A stretch of 64,000 nucleotides of DNA from [Phialemoniopsis] sp. UDSM-2020 (GCA_018873225.1 JAEILZ010000002.1:5270001-5334000); one strand, 5' to 3'; counted from the first letter of the stretch, positions 12,156 to 26,573 are shown. Numbers and translations are program-made. Notes: generated from the sequence alone by a model not told the origin.

Positions 12156-14689
12156 GATGATAGCGTGTTGTTTTCTCAAAGTACGTGTGGACTTTCTTTT
12201 GTCCTTCCAATGTAATTCTTCCCTTCCTTAGGGTGGTACAGAGATGGCCGCGTCGAAGTGGTAGTAATAGTAGTAGTAGCAAGTTTGAAATTGCGCGGTG
12301 GAATGAGCGTGTCTGAAATGTGGTTTCAAGATTACAAAAGGAGCTATTTCAGCAATAAAAAGGATCCCCAACGATAGCGAGTGCGTTGGAAGGATATGAA
12401 GAAAGCTCGAAGCAAGATGGAAGTTTGGAAGAGTGTTGCAAAAAAGATTGCGAGGGAGAGACTGAGGAAAGAGAGTGGCCTTTGAAAGGGAGTAATTGGT
12501 TAAAAAGGAAAAGGTTGGAAGGAGGTAGGTGTGCTTGGTGGTGGTGGTGGGAGTGGAGGGATGGCATGGCCGGAAGAGGGTACAAAATCAAGGCAGGATC
12601 GCAGTCCGTCTGGTCTGTCATTGTCACAGTCTCTCTCACTCAATAGCCACTCACTGGCCTTGAATTGCCTGCCATTTACTCACTGTACGGCCATCAATGC
12701 TTCACTGTATACATTCAAGACCTGTCGAATGACGGTGCTGGTGCTGTGTGCATCGCATTGTCAATCAAGTCTCTTTCTTTACCCCTAACAAGCCAAGATT
12801 TAAGTGGCTCCCACCCACTCATGCCACTCTGGAGGAAGCATGGATGGGCAATGGATGGGCCACTATGGAGATGCTAAGACGTTGCATGCGACGCGTTGTG
12901 GGACCGCGTATCATTTTGAATGTCGTCTCTTTACTGTTTTCTGCCGCCAGCCAATCTCCCCATCCAGAAGCCATACCCACACCTCACTCCAGCATCAGGT
13001 ACGGGGTACATGCCCTCGTATTTCTTCTGCAGGAATCTTTGACAGGAAGAAAGACGCACCCAAGATGACATGAGAGTCGAGCAGAAAGCATCCTATCGAG
13101 CTGGCGTACAGGTTCAGATCTATTCTTATCCCTCCAGGGCTGGATTGTTCTGCCTGCCCTTAGGGAAAAAAAGAGAATTTATGCCTAAAGACATTAAACT
13201 TTTCCAAGCCCATTGTTTCTCAGTAGTGGCCGCCACCATTCCCGCCCTGCTATTGGTGCGCCCCGGCCTCGCCCCAAGCTGGAATCCAGGAACAAGACTT
13301 TTGACCATTGTTCGCTAATCAATCAACCCCTGGCCTTGTCCGTTTTTCATACTGTACATAGGTATGTAGGGAGATCCATTCGTTGAAACCTGTAACGCCA
13401 CCAGCGCTGCAAGAATACGGAGAGCAGATGGTGATTGGCATGTCTGGCATCGTGCACTGCCACCCTCACACGCGCCTTTTTGCCCCTGGATCCCGGTCCC
13501 ATCTCGGATCGTCGTCGACGCTAGTGCTCCCGGCCCCAAAAGAACCCCGTAAATCGACAGTCCGAAGTGGGTGATGTTGTGCTTGCTTCTTTGCTTCTCG
13601 AGCTTCTGTTCGCCAGTCCATCATTGAGCAGCAGTTTTGGCTCGTGTTTCAGAATAGACGCCTTGTGGTTTCAATGCCAGCGCATTCGGTGTTTACAGTA
13701 CAGTATGACGATGAATGCCATTGTTTCCTTGGCTCTTTGAATTATTTCCCAATTCCACTGGGTGTTGGTCATAATGCTGCCTTCGGAAGAATGGGTAAAG
13801 AAACCGGTTTTATAGAAAACATGCAAGTTGAAATTATTCCCGACCCCAGGTCCCAAGAATCCCAAGAGTTCATGCCGTTGGCTGCAACTTCTTGGCCCCG
13901 ATCATGGGCCTGGATCGGTTCTGTACGTCAATGCCAAGCCTAGATTCAACCTCAGTTTAAACAACCAACGATCAGGCACGCAAATTGCCCAGCCCTATCC
14001 ACTTCACACAAGTAATTGCTCCCTGTGGTGTTTCTGCGCGCCGCGGAGGCACGCACTCTCTCGGCCTCCGTACCGTATAAGTTTCAGGAGAGAAAATAGT
14101 GTTTCTCTTCCCCCACACTGTGGGATTTCGATGTGCAGCATGGCGCTCTCGGCCCCTTGGCCTAATGAATATCTACCCACAATTCCGAGATCAGCTCTCT
14201 CTCGGTTTGCGGCCGCCCATAACAGACACAAAAAGCAGCCTCGCAACTTCGAGAGCGGGTACTCCTCCCTGATTCCCACTTTACGAACCCTTTGGTCCCT
14301 GATCACCTTCGCGGCAGAAGAGTCGGTCAACACGGGTCCAGGCCGATGACGTAGGAAGCAGACGGAGTAGAAGGCTCGAGCATTTTGGGTCATAGCTCAC
14401 GACCAGACATCTGCCAGAAGAAGTGAACATGTGAAGACTCAAGCAGCGTCAAACCCAAGAGGCTATCACAAGACAAGCAAGGCTAGCCCTGAACAAGTAA
14501 CGATTGATGTGTGCCTCTCCACGCTATAGATGCATTGAAAGACTACTCTAAACCTCACGAATGCTCCCTCTTCCCCATCGCCAATGCATATCCATCACCC
14601 AAACTTTCCCCTTACCGTCTAGACTCGTGTGTTTTTCGTCCCCCCTTCTCTAAAGTATATACAACGAAGAAACGGGCACCCATCACTGT
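12156..14689. promoter_or_regulatory. Long upstream region of the glucanosyltransferase gene
   Basis: A 2.5-kb stretch without a supported gene. From 12156 to about 12650 the minus strand is strongly C/T-rich with a short ACT triplet run (about 12258-12280, seen as GTA on the plus strand), typical of the leader of a highly expressed fungal gene. The rest, up to the bzz1 stop codon, shows only short random frames. A promoter role is inferred from position and composition; no specific binding site is claimed. Confidence 0.5.
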
Positions 14690-17112
14690 CTAGACAGCCT
14701 GAACGTAGCTAGCGGGCACGCTCTTGGTCAGCCCCCCCTTCTCCACCTCCGCCCATCCGTCCCCGGGGTCCTCCTTGATAAGCACGAAGCGCTCGCCCTC
14801 GGCCATGCTGTGCTCCGTGTCGCTCTGCGCCGTGTAGTCGTACAGAGCCTCCACGTACTTCAGCTTCTTGGCGCCCCGGCGCGGCGCCACCGCGGGGCCC
14901 TTCTTCTTCGCCGCTCCGCCGATCGACGACCCGCTGTTGGAGTACGTCGACCCGGGCCTGATCGAGCCGCCCGTCGTCTGCGCCGCGAGGGGCGCCGGCG
15001 CGGGGCCCACCTCGACGTAGCTGGCCGGCACGAGGCCCTCTTTGTAGCCAGCGCGGACCTTGACCCAGCCAGTTCCGGCTGTTCAGGGGTGAGTACGTTA
15101 GTAACGGATCTTGAGGGTTGAAGCATAACATGGGTTCTGGGGTGATACGTACTGTCCGGTTCGAGGATGACGACGTCCCGTCCGTCGGGCACCGACAACT
15201 CTCCCTCACCGTTGGCCTCGAAAGCGTAAACCATCTTGCCCTTTTGCTCGGATGCTGATCCTGACCCATTCGGCGCGCTGCCCGGCAGCTCGCTGATATA
15301 CGCTGCGGGCGGCGGTGCCATGACCCGCTTCCTAGGCCCAGAGGCGGCCGGTGCTGGTGTCGGCCTAGCGCTAGGCTCCTCCGGTAACGTCTCCTCGGAC
15401 GGGGACATAGGACCCGAGATTGACCTATGGGCGCTCGCCGCGTAGCCCGAGCTCAATGAGTTCATCGTGTTAGAGCGGCTCAGGGCAGGTAATTCTGCGA
15501 CTTGCGGCGTCGATCCGGAACCCGCCGGCTTCAACAGCGAATTGGCTGCTTCTTGCCTTTCCTGTTTGAGCTTCTTCCGCTCCTCCTTGGTCTGCTCGCC
15601 GGGGCACTCCGCCGGCACCTTCATCTCGCACTTGCTATGGCAAGTGTACCCGCAGTCTCGGCAGTCAAAGCCCTTGGCCGACAGGCCCCATATGCGCTCG
15701 CCGCAGAGATCACAGTTGGTTGGGATCTTGAACGTTTGTGACTTGAAGTTGTGACTCTTGGCGCCGAGGGTAACGTCGCCGACGGCGGAAGTGATGGTCG
15801 ATGTCTCGACCTCGGCCGTGATTCGCTTCCTGTCTAGCGAGTGCAGTTCTTCTTGCATGGCAAATAGCTGTCCTACCACCAGAACCTCGTCCTTCTTTTC
15901 TGTGCCATCGCGTACCCTTTGCTTCAGCCGCTTGACGTTGTCCACCTCTCTCCTCTTCTTGTCGACCTCTCTTCTTAGATCACCCAGCTGGCCCTTGGAC
16001 TTGTTGAGAACGTTGCGTAGGTAAACCTTGGCTGGGTCATCAACCACCATAGTGTCATCATCGTGCCACACGGGGCTAGGTTCGAAAATTTTATCTGAGG
16101 GCTCCTGGAAACCGCCAATATTGTGTCGCATGTACATAAGGGAGTCCAGATGAGGTGCATTGCGGCCAATTTCCTGCGTTTGGTTGGCAATCATGCCAGT
16201 GCTCGATGTAAGCATGCCCTTTTCCAGCTCCGACGCCATCGTCCACAGACCATTCAGCTTGAGCGTCCGGAACTCGGACAAGTCCTGTAGGCTGTCCATG
16301 ACCTCGGGGATATAATCGTGATAGTACTTTTCCTTTTGCTTATTCGTAATGTTAATGGCAATGATGTAGGTGTTCTTGACGTTGTTCATCTCGTGGATCT
16401 GCTGCTGGTAGTTGCTCTGGGCCTTGGCCTGGCTGAAGCCGGACTCCGTCTTCTTGCGCTTGCTTTCTACCTCCTGACAGACCGTGTCGTATTTGGTCTT
16501 CTGCTTTCGCAGCTCGGCATAGGAGTTGTCCCTTTCCTTCTCCAACTTCTCGGCATACTCGGAGTGTCGCTTGCGGAGTTCCTCAAATCTCTGGGCCAGC
16601 GTTTGGAGGGGTATTGCGACCCGGTTGACGAGCTCGTTACCGTAGCGGTCGACCTCGTCGGCGCGGGCTTCGAGGGTCGAGAGTTGTGTCGACCAGGTGG
16701 TCAGGGATGCACTGTCATGGCAGTTAGACAAATAGCTCAGGCCGATGTCTGGGATCAGGCGGTTCTTACCTTTCCAAAGAACCTGGGGTCATGGTAGGAG
16801 TGTCGCCGACGCTCAGGCTGGCCTGCTTGCGCGTCTTCTTCTCGTAGTACTTCTTGGCGAGGGTCCGGAGTTTGGCGCTGTACTCCTTCTCGATAGCGCT
16901 CCTCTCGCGGTAGAACTGCTGTATGTCGTCGAGCCAGGCGATGCCATTGGCGACCCAGGCATTGGCGGGCTTGAAGCCATCCTATAAGATTGGTCAGTCC
17001 ACAAAGGGCTGCTTCGATCATAGAGAGGGCAGCGCGGGCACGCGCGGGGTCGGCAGCAGCCACCAACCTTCAGTTCGGCGCCGAATGTCGGCACGCCGTC
17101 CACCTCGGCCAT
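14690..17112 (-). CDS. bzz1: Bzz1-like adaptor: F-BAR, C1 and two SH3 domains
   Basis: Four exons (17068-17112, 16770-16981, 15153-16711, 14690-15078) with introns of 86, 58 and 74 nt give 734 aa. An F-BAR region (about 5-275) starts FGAELKDGFKPANAW with the FCH helices and a long coiled coil. A second coiled stretch at about 320-390 precedes a complete C1 zinc finger (about 406-455: H, CDLC, CRDC, CHSKC, C ligands). A Ser/Pro linker is followed by SH3-1 (about 578-628, split by the last intron) and SH3-2 (about 677-734, starting KLKYVEALYDY). Bzz1 binds curved membrane and the Las17/WASP machinery at endocytic actin patches; this is family knowledge. The first exon codes for only 15 residues. 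The gene is head-to-head with dbp5, 1.3 kb away. Confidence 0.92.
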
Positions 17113-18426
17113 CTCGAGTCCTGGAGGGCGGAGCTAGTGTGCGAATGCATACAAAATATAAAGAGTGAAGCCTAGCAAAGTGGTTGACGGGCTGTGGTGA
17201 CAAGTAAGAACAACTAAGAACTTGAGCGAGCGAGATGTCGCATCCCTGCGTCGTGTGGGCGGAAGCAGACGAGCAGATAATAAGTGTGTAATGTTAACCC
17301 GAGCTGGGGCGTGGACGGAGTTGGCTGGAGCTGGAGTCTGGTGTGTCGGGCAGAGCGGCCTCTCGTGCTAGTGCTAGGCTGGGGGTTCCAGAATAAAACC
17401 CCTCCAATGACCCCGAGCCTGTGGCTAAACCCAGCTTTGGAGATGATCTAACAAGCACCGCCTCTCGGTGACAGCGCCGTGGTGGTTGGAGAAAGCCTCA
17501 GCGGTGGGTAAGTGTACGTAAGACGATGTAAATACTTTGAGTCTTTGGAAAATCTTCTGATGTCACAATTTACAACTAGAAGGGCCTCATCTCTGATCAA
17601 TTGTCGTTTTGGTTCATCTGTCTACTGCTACGGTATCGACGGTGGTAGGCTGTGTTGGTCTCTTGGGACCTGCTTAGCGAATGGGCTTTAGCAGTAAGCG
17701 ATGCATCTGTTAGGTCCATTTGAGCCACTATGGAAGTTCCAGAACTTGGGGACAAGCGTATTGCGGCTTGCGTGGCGGGGAATCATCCGAGACCTTGGTT
17801 GTTATTTCCATGTGTCGGTATTAACTCGTTCCAACAGCAGAGACGGTAGTTAACCACTCAATACCTTTGTAAACCATCACCATATGACAGCTTGGTCCAG
17901 GCCAGAATCACCTCGAGATACTAGCTTCATTGCCTTGTCGATTTGACATCTGTCAACACATGTGAGCCTCAGAACGCAGACAGGCGCGAGCAGGCACGGG
18001 CCTGCCAGCCTGGAGCTACCGCTTTCGTAGATCGACCCCGCCAAAATTTCTAGACCCCACCTGCGATTGGAAGGCAGCGTATCGATGGTTTGAATTGTCG
18101 GCCTAGAAAGCTTGTGCTTGCTTGCCTCGCCGTGACCTGACAGCTTCCTCAGAAAGTCAACAAAGCCATCTTTTTTTTTTTCCGTCTTGACTTTCTTCTG
18201 ACAAGGACCCCTTTCCCGAGGAATCACTTTGCAGGCTTTTTGCCCAACAAGCAGCAATCGTCTCTCCTTCTCAGCTCAACATCAATCCCACCTCCTGCTC
18301 CCCCGCCAGGAGTGACGTCCTATCCAAGTTCGCAGCTGGCGCTTTGAGGCTCGCAAAACCTTCTTCATTTTCAGACCAATTGGTCGACAGTCCGCCTCGT
18401 CACCTTTTCCTCAGATATTCGTCACC
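17113..18426. promoter_or_regulatory. Divergent promoter region between bzz1 and dbp5
   Basis: About 1.3 kb separates the two start codons, so both promoters must lie here. The dbp5 side (about 18160-18426) is rich in T and C, including a run of 11 T near 18171, typical of a leader. No specific site is claimed. Confidence 0.6.
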
Positions 18427-20038
18427 ATGGCTGATCTTGCGAGCCGCATCACCAAGCCGGATGCCAGCGCTGCTGCTCCGGTCCCAGCTGCCACCGAGGC
18501 GCAGACCGCTCCTGCCGATGCCCCTGCCCCTGCAGAGGGTGCTGGTCCCGGCCTTGTCGAGTCAACCTACGATGTCGAGGTCAAGCTGAGTGATCTCCAG
18601 AATGATGTTCAGAACCCGCTCTACTCCGTCAGCGCCTTTGAGGATCTTGGCCTGTATGCTAGCTTTCTTCCATCCGCGCAAAGAGCATTCACAAGTACTG
18701 ACAGTCTGTCCTCCTGAAGGAAGCAGCAGATTATCGAGGGTCTTCTCGCCCTCAACTTCAAGAAACCCTCCAAGATCCAGGAGAAGGCCCTACCTCTAAT
18801 GCTTGCCGACCCCCCTCGAAACATGATTGCCCAATCCCAGTCGGGAACCGGCAAGACTGCCGCATTCGTTGTCACGATACTGTCGCGCGTCGATCTTGAG
18901 CAACCCCACACTCCGCAAGCCCTGGCGCTTGCCCCGAGTCGAGAACTGGCACGTCAGATTCAGGGCGTCATTCAGTCCGTGGGCCAGTTCTGTACCAACT
19001 TGAACGTGGAGGCCGCTATTCCCGGCTCCATCTCGAGAGAAACCGGCGTTCGGGCCAACGTCGTCGTTGGAACCCCTGGCACCGTCATGGATCTGATCAG
19101 GCGCAAGCAATTTGACGTCTCGAACCTGAAGGTCCTTGTTATTGATGAGGCTGACAACATGCTGGACCAGCAGGGTCTTGGAGAGCAGTGCGTCAGAGTT
19201 AAGAAGTAAGTCGAGCACATCTTGTTCCTCACGACTATTGCAGCATGCTGACCACTTTTGTAGCATGCTGCCCAAGTCTATCCAGACCCTGCTCTTCTCC
19301 GCCACCTTCCCCGAAAATGTCATGAAGTATGCCGAGCGCTTTGCACCCAATGCCAATCAAATGCGACTTCGGCAACAGGAGCTCACTGTCGCGGGCATCT
19401 CGCAAATGTACATGGACTGCCCATCAGCTCAAGATAAGTACGAGGTGCTCTGCAAACTGTACGGTTTGATGACGATTGGTTCATCCGTCATCTTCGTCAA
19501 GGTATGCGATTCTCAGGAAAGTTTATGTATCCCGAACTTGACTCGCTAACAAGAACAGACCCGAGAGAGCGCCAACGAGATCCAGCGTCGCATGGAGGCT
19601 GACGGTCACCGAGTCGCCGCCCTTCACGGTGCCCACGAGGGCTCAAGCCGTGACGCTCTGCTTGACGACTTCCGCAGCGGCAAGTCCAAGGTTCTCATCA
19701 CCACCAACGTGCTGGCGCGTGGTATCGATGTCTCCAGCGTCTCCATGGTCATCAACTACGATATCCCCATGAAGGGAATGGGAGATCGCGAGCCCGATGC
19801 CGAGACGTACCTGCACCGTATCGGCCGCACCGGTCGTTTCGGACGTGTCGGTGTCTCCATCAGCTTCGTCTACGACCGAAAGAGCTACCAGGCGCTGGCC
19901 GACATCGCCAACACCTACAGCATCGACCTCGTGCAGCTCAGCCCCGACGACTGGGACACGACCGAGAAGAAGGTGCAGGACGTCATCAAGTCGAGCCGTG
20001 CCAGGCCCGACTACGCGCCCAACGCGCTTAACCCTTGA
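18427..20038 (+). CDS. dbp5: DEAD-box ATP-dependent RNA helicase Dbp5 (mRNA export)
   Basis: Four exons (18427-18653, 18720-19205, 19264-19501, 19559-20038) with introns of 66, 58 and 57 nt give 476 aa, the usual Dbp5 length. Helicase motifs are all present: motif [11 protein letters not shown] (K121), Ia APSREL, GTPGT, DEAD at 218-221, SAT at 250-252, [22 protein letters not shown] and [11 protein letters not shown] at about 403-413. The Ala/Pro-rich N-terminus precedes [11 protein letters not shown], the Q-motif region; [10 protein letters not shown] matches the family. Dbp5 remodels mRNPs on the cytoplasmic face of the nuclear pore, stimulated by Gle1 and inositol hexakisphosphate (known for the family). 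The first acceptor is GAAG|G: the nearer CAG at 18704 would bring a stop codon into frame, so it is not used. Confidence 0.95.
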
Positions 20039-20709
20039 GGTGTACTTATGCTGGCCTGATTAAAATGGCTGATAATGGGTGGTAGAAGAAGCATGATTAC
20101 GAAAGGGGAATATGGCAGCCATGTGTTGATATGGAGCAACAAGATCCCTATTTGCTGTCAATGTGCGGGAGATAAATCGCCAGTTGAAGAGGACTGTAGG
20201 CGATAGTCCAGAAAGGCAAGGGGGTGGAAACGGGATTTGTCCCAACCTAGATACCAAGAATTCGCATAAAAGTGTTTCAAGAGATGCATACCTGGGCCCT
20301 GTGTTGTGATATGTGACTTCCATAGGCTAGCTAGCCGAGTGGAGGTATCCTGAAGAAAGGAAGAGCTTCTTGTACGATATTCTTCACGTGCAGCAGGTAG
20401 GCAATCTCGAGGTCTGTTTCTTTGAGTTCGTCATTATATTCGGTGATTGCTTATATATATACAGATAGCGAGCGAATGGTCCATTCCTTGGCAAATCGCG
20501 GAACGGACATCTTTTGCTTTTTGGGTGACCATCTTTTTTGTCTTCAATAGCCTCCTTTTGATGTGTATCAATAAATAAACGCCCAAACACCAATGCCAAA
20601 AAAGCGAGGTTTCCCATTTTCCCCTCTTTCTTTGTGCCCATGCGTCATTAAACCATGCGATATCAATGCAAATCAACAACCTCGTCAGAAACCCCTAGCC
20701 CGAGTCTCT
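20039..20709. other. Convergent intergenic region, dbp5 and hem2 3' ends
   Basis: About 670 bp between two stop codons, moderately AT-rich. It should hold both 3' UTRs and polyadenylation signals. Nothing else was recognised. Confidence 0.6.
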
Positions 20710-21992
<1,283 letters not shown>

Positions 21993-23223
21993 GCTGGGCC
22001 GTTTCAGGTCTGCGTCTGTGTGGAAGACGAAGGAGAAATGTGTCGAGAGGGAGACAAGTGAGCGAGTTTGCGCTCTATATTCCCACGAGGTCGTAGAGGG
22101 AGTTGAAGAGCAAGAGAGAGTTTCGGGTCGGGGTAAATCCCAATCACCCAATCAAAAAGTGGCGAAATCCGTAGAAACAATTGCTGGACACAAGAGGACG
22201 GTCCACCCGGGTGAATGCAGATCTGGGACGGAAGTGCTACCACCGAATAACAACGAACCCTTTGAAAATTGACAGAGATGGATGCAAAAGAGAATCTGGA
22301 ATGGGAAGAGTTCCTGATAAATGTTTTAAGGCGTTTGCGAAGGCGAGATAAGTCCGGGGAGAAAGGTGAAACGGCCTGGGCAAGCTTGGGGTGCTGGAAT
22401 CGGCTGATATCGGCAACACCGCTGCTCCTTTTTTTTCAGGGTAGCTCAAGTGCCACTCAGGTAGTGCTGCTGGGCTGGCTGCGTTGACTCAGCCTGGACT
22501 GGTCTAGGGCTGGATTGACCAATCATATCGGCCCCGTTGTCAATATGCGGTCTGGCTCGCATCCTCAAATTGCTATGGCATGCTTCCGAACCCGGAAACC
22601 TACATGTACATCCCGCATTCCGTTGGGCGTGCAAGCCCATTTAGAGCCGAAGCGAAGTCTACCAATGGTTCTGGGTGTATTAGATATCGAGAAAGGGCAA
22701 TATGTATCACGACAAACGGCAAATAGCAAAATGGTGCAATACAGAGTGAGTTTCACTCCGCTTATTTAAATTGTCGTGCAAAAGCAATGCGCTTGACTAT
22801 GATGGGTGCGGGAGTACCATAACCGGGAAGACATCAGTGCCTCACTAACTTTCTCAACCAAACTCAAGACCCGATCCAACGTATCCTGCCTTTGGGGACA
22901 CATTGACATGGAAGCTTCAGATCCCATCGTGCCCGACAGCAGAGACTGCAATCAATACTTCCCATTCCATCGCGCACACGTCAGATGACGTGAGCTTCGC
23001 ACAGTGAACGAGGTCGACACGAGCCAATCGCCTGGCCGCGTCGTCCCAGTTCAAGACTCTCTCTCCTTTCCATCGTCATTTTACCAACCCAACTCCGAAC
23101 GCCATGAAAAGCAGGATGCGACCACGGCCGACAATCGATTCGTGCCTTGAAAACCGTTCCGGAAGTAAAATGTAATTCCCAAATGCGTACCCAAAGCAAT
23201 GGAACTTGCTCTCGTCAGGGGCT
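21993..23223. other. Intergenic: hem2 promoter and 3' flank of the 732-aa protein gene
   Basis: About 1.2 kb. The hem2 promoter and leader should lie in about 21993-22500. No coding sequence or RNA gene was recognised. Confidence 0.6.
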
Positions 23224-25592
23224 TCACTCGCGCTTGCTAGGAGCACCCTGGTCGCGAGCAGGTGCATCTTCGTGGAGCTCGTCCCTGGCCATGACATTAT
23301 CATAGCTAGACTCTGGAGTGATTCCAGCGTGGCGAGCTAGGTTCGAGAGTACTCTCGAGGGCCGCTGAGAAGGCCGAGGCCTGGTCGGAGCCGCGTACAC
23401 TGTCTCCTGGAGTTCGTCTTGGGAACTCTGCTCAAACAGCCCCTGGTTCTCCGCCCAGTCGCCGCCATGCACACGCCTGAGATGGCCTTCCATGAGTCCG
23501 GAGCGTGTGCGTCCTCTGGACGAGCCAGCTCGATCAGACTCTCTGCCCCTATTTGCAGATTCTGAGCGCCTCTCTCTGGGCTTCTGTGTGGGCTTCTGTG
23601 TGGGCTTCTGTGCGGGCTTCTGTCTGGGCTCAGGCTCTTCATTGGCCTCCATCCTCCAACGGAGTTCCTTTGTCAAGTCTGAAAGCTCCTCCTTTGAGGG
23701 AGATGGATGTCTCTTGAAAAAGCAATCGGGATCCTCGCCGTCCTCTTCACACAGCCGAGGCGACGATTTGGGCTCAGCATTCAACGGTTTGTACCTCAAG
23801 GGTAGCCGAGAGCTTCCAGGCTTGCTTTGGGCCTTCACCGGCGAGCCCGGTTGATATGGAGGCTTATTGGCCTTGCTGGCCGACAGCTCTGGGGTAGGGA
23901 GCATGTCTTGCCGGTAGCGGTTAAATCGCGGATCGGAGCGTAGGCGGTGGTTCAATTCTCGCTCCATCGACTTCAGCTCCTTCCTCGTCGGGGACGGGTG
24001 CGCTTTTTGGAAAAGCATCGGAGAAGAACTCGAGTTGCTGGCAGGAGATGCCAGCGCTGGACGTGTTCCGAGGACCTTTCGCGGGCACAACAGCTCCTCT
24101 TCCGAGTCATCATCTAGATATGACTTTGGTTCTCGCATACCAAACCCCGGCACCTGTTGTTGCAAAGCATTGTCGTCAGATACAGAGCCGCTCTCAACCT
24201 TCTTCTCAGTAGCCGCCTTTGAAGCCGACGGGGACTCTAGATCCTGGGTGGTCCTCTTGTTCCTGCGTCGGCGAGGAGTTGAGCTGTCAAAGGGTGCACC
24301 CTCCAACAGAGGCTCGTCCTGATTCTCCATCACGTTCTCTGACTCGAATGGGTCCAGCTTCAAAGGACGGGGTATGTTTCCTTCGAGATCGTTGGTTGAG
24401 CGAGTGAAGTCGCGCTTCAAGCTTGGATGCGGATGAGGGGCTTGAGGTTGTCGATTGAAGGGGTCTTCAAATGACAATTGGAGCTTGAGAGAACTCGCTT
24501 GGTTTGGCAAAGGTTTGCGTGTGATGTTACCTCCCGTTATCTTCTGAACCTTTGACTTGTTCAGGTTACCGCCCTCATTCAGTCGCAACTCTATTGTCGA
24601 GATGGGTGATGGTCTCTCCGGTAGGTCGACAGGCGCGAGGGAGCCGGGGATAAGGGGTGATGGAGGCAGAAGCCGGTCCGCCCCCTTATATGCCTCTAAA
24701 GGCGACTCCTTGAGTTTCCCGTTCCACTTGTCATGAACCTTTTGCGTGACCGCGTGGCTAACCTTGGTAAAGATCTTGTTGGTCCTGAGACGAGCCATCA
24801 TTGAAGGAGCTTGGGTAGCTTCCTGTGCACGAATTTGGTTTGGCGTTTTCAGGTTTGCTGTCGCGGCAAGCATAGCCTCGATTTTGGTGTTGATATCCGA
24901 CGCTATTGTCGCCGAACCTGGTAGTGCAGCCTTGCCCGCGCCTTCGAGTTTCGCCAGCGACTCAGGATGGACATCTCGTGAACCCGACTCTCGAATCTCC
25001 TCAGCTAAAGGCATGCCATTGCAAGTCGTGTGCGATCTCGGAATAGAAGGACGCCGGGGAGCCTGATCCGCTAGACTAAGCTGTGAAAACCTAGAATCGG
25101 ACAGGCGTCGACCGGATCGATAAACCGTTGCGGGTGCGTCATTTGGAGGAGTCGCTCGCAGCGAAGCCTGTATAAGGTGAGCGAGATGTTCGACGTGAAT
25201 TTATGGGTATTTGGGTATTGAGTGTATGCCTTACCTGGGATACTCTGTGACCGGCAGGAGAGTGGTCATCAAGAGTGGTGTCAAGCAAAGCGCTGGCCAT
25301 TTCCGACACGCTATCACTATGTTTCAAGGGGAGCTGGCCAGCCAGCTCACGCTGAGCTCGTTGCTGGTAAGCGGACATCCTAGCAACTGCTCTGTTGGTT
25401 AGCTCGATCCAACAAGATACCATGGATGTCTTTGGCTTTCAACTCTCGCAGAGCGAAGTCAGCAGCGCGCAGCACGAGGGCTAGCATACCTGGATCTCCG
25501 GCATCGTGATCGCCTGTCAGTGTGAGAGGAAGGATCTTGCCTACTCCCGATCGACTATTCTTCCTCCGACTGTATGTGACGGTGGAAGACAT
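23224..25592 (-). CDS. Unrecognised fungal protein, largely disordered, with internal HPSP repeat
   Basis: Three exons (25490-25592, 25235-25386, 23224-25167) with introns of 103 and 67 nt give 732 aa; all joins are in phase. I do not recognise the family. The N-terminus is basic (MSSTVTYSRRKNSRSG) and is followed by a helical stretch (MSAYQQRAQRELAGQLPLKH). The rest is rich in Ser, Pro, Glu, Lys and Arg, with few hydrophobic residues. Two related segments, about residues 471-497 and 568-594, share F-x-K-x-H-P-S-P-(T/S)-(R/K)-x-E-L and end in a second E-L and Arg-rich helix. A KPTQ tetrapeptide run at about 602-615 follows the second. There is no signal peptide, membrane helix or enzyme motif. 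The composition suggests a nuclear or scaffold protein, a weak guess. The first intron acceptor used is the CAG at 25387-25389; the closer TAG would shift the frame. Confidence 0.72.
23578..23625. repeat. 12-bp tandem repeat, four units, in coding sequence
   Basis: Four consecutive 12-bp units of the form GGGCTTCTGTGT (the last bases vary: GTGT, GTGT, GTGC, GTCT), followed by a partial unit. Read on the minus strand it codes the KPTQ/KPAQ run of the 732-aa protein. The unit is a multiple of three, so changes in copy number keep the frame. Confidence 0.92.
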
Positions 25593-26573
25593 GGCGACGG
25601 CATTATCGTAAGTTAGAAGGGAACCCAAGGATCGCGAACTTAAGCGACTGTTGGAGAGAGGTAGGTGACAGAGACTGTTCGTCAGTGCAAGTGCACTAAT
25701 CACAAAGATGAGGATGATGGAAGCAAGCGAATCGCGAGGTCAGACATGACAACTGGGGATTTTTTGGCCATGAGTTTTGGAATCGAGTTGGTTGCAAAGT
25801 GAGAGGGTAGTGGGTGAATAATTTGGGTAGACGCTTGGGCAAAGGGTTGGCCTAGAAACTCAGATTTCAGATGAAGTTTACTGCCTGCATCGTAGAGCAT
25901 GTAGGCCTATGCAGTAGCGAAGATAATGGAGTAGTCAGTGTTAGATACAGTTTCTCGTGCGCTAGAATGCGCAAGAGCTTTGATCTGGGGAACGTTGCTC
26001 TTCTGCGAGTCACCGCAGTCCTACAGTCTTTGAGAATTGAAATAGCAGCTATAGGTGACCAAAATATATCATCAAGCTCTAGCCACCAATCTTCAGCACC
26101 AAACGACTGGGCTGACCCAGCAATTAAAAGAAGGAAAGAGCACATCGCTAAGTGATAAACTCTTCATCGGGCCCGGTGCACTTAATGAATTAGGAGGAAG
26201 GGGCGCATCATTGTAAATGGTGTCAGTCATGCACATTTACGACGACCAACCCACGCACGCATCATAAGAGACATTGTATGAGTGATTCGAAGACCCGGCA
26301 CTGACATGGGAATGAAAGTCTGGCTAAAAAAATATACTCATGGCCTGAGTAGCGTAATACGAAACATCATTCAATTATTACAGTGAGAGAGTGGAAATTC
26401 AGTTCAAAAGCTGGCATATATGTGACCAGAGTCTATTATTCTTTCTGGCTCAGGGTATCTCATCCATCGTTACATGCTTGCTGTAATCATACAATATCGT
26501 CAAAAGTCCCGTCCTGGGGACGTGTCTTGTCCTCCTCTATTAGTTTGCCAGTTCCATTCATCGTAGCACCCAT
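25593..26573. other. Intergenic: promoter of the 732-aa protein gene, 3' flank of the small basic protein gene
   Basis: About 980 bp, AT-richer than the coding DNA around it. Only short frames are seen; nothing specific was recognised. Confidence 0.55.
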
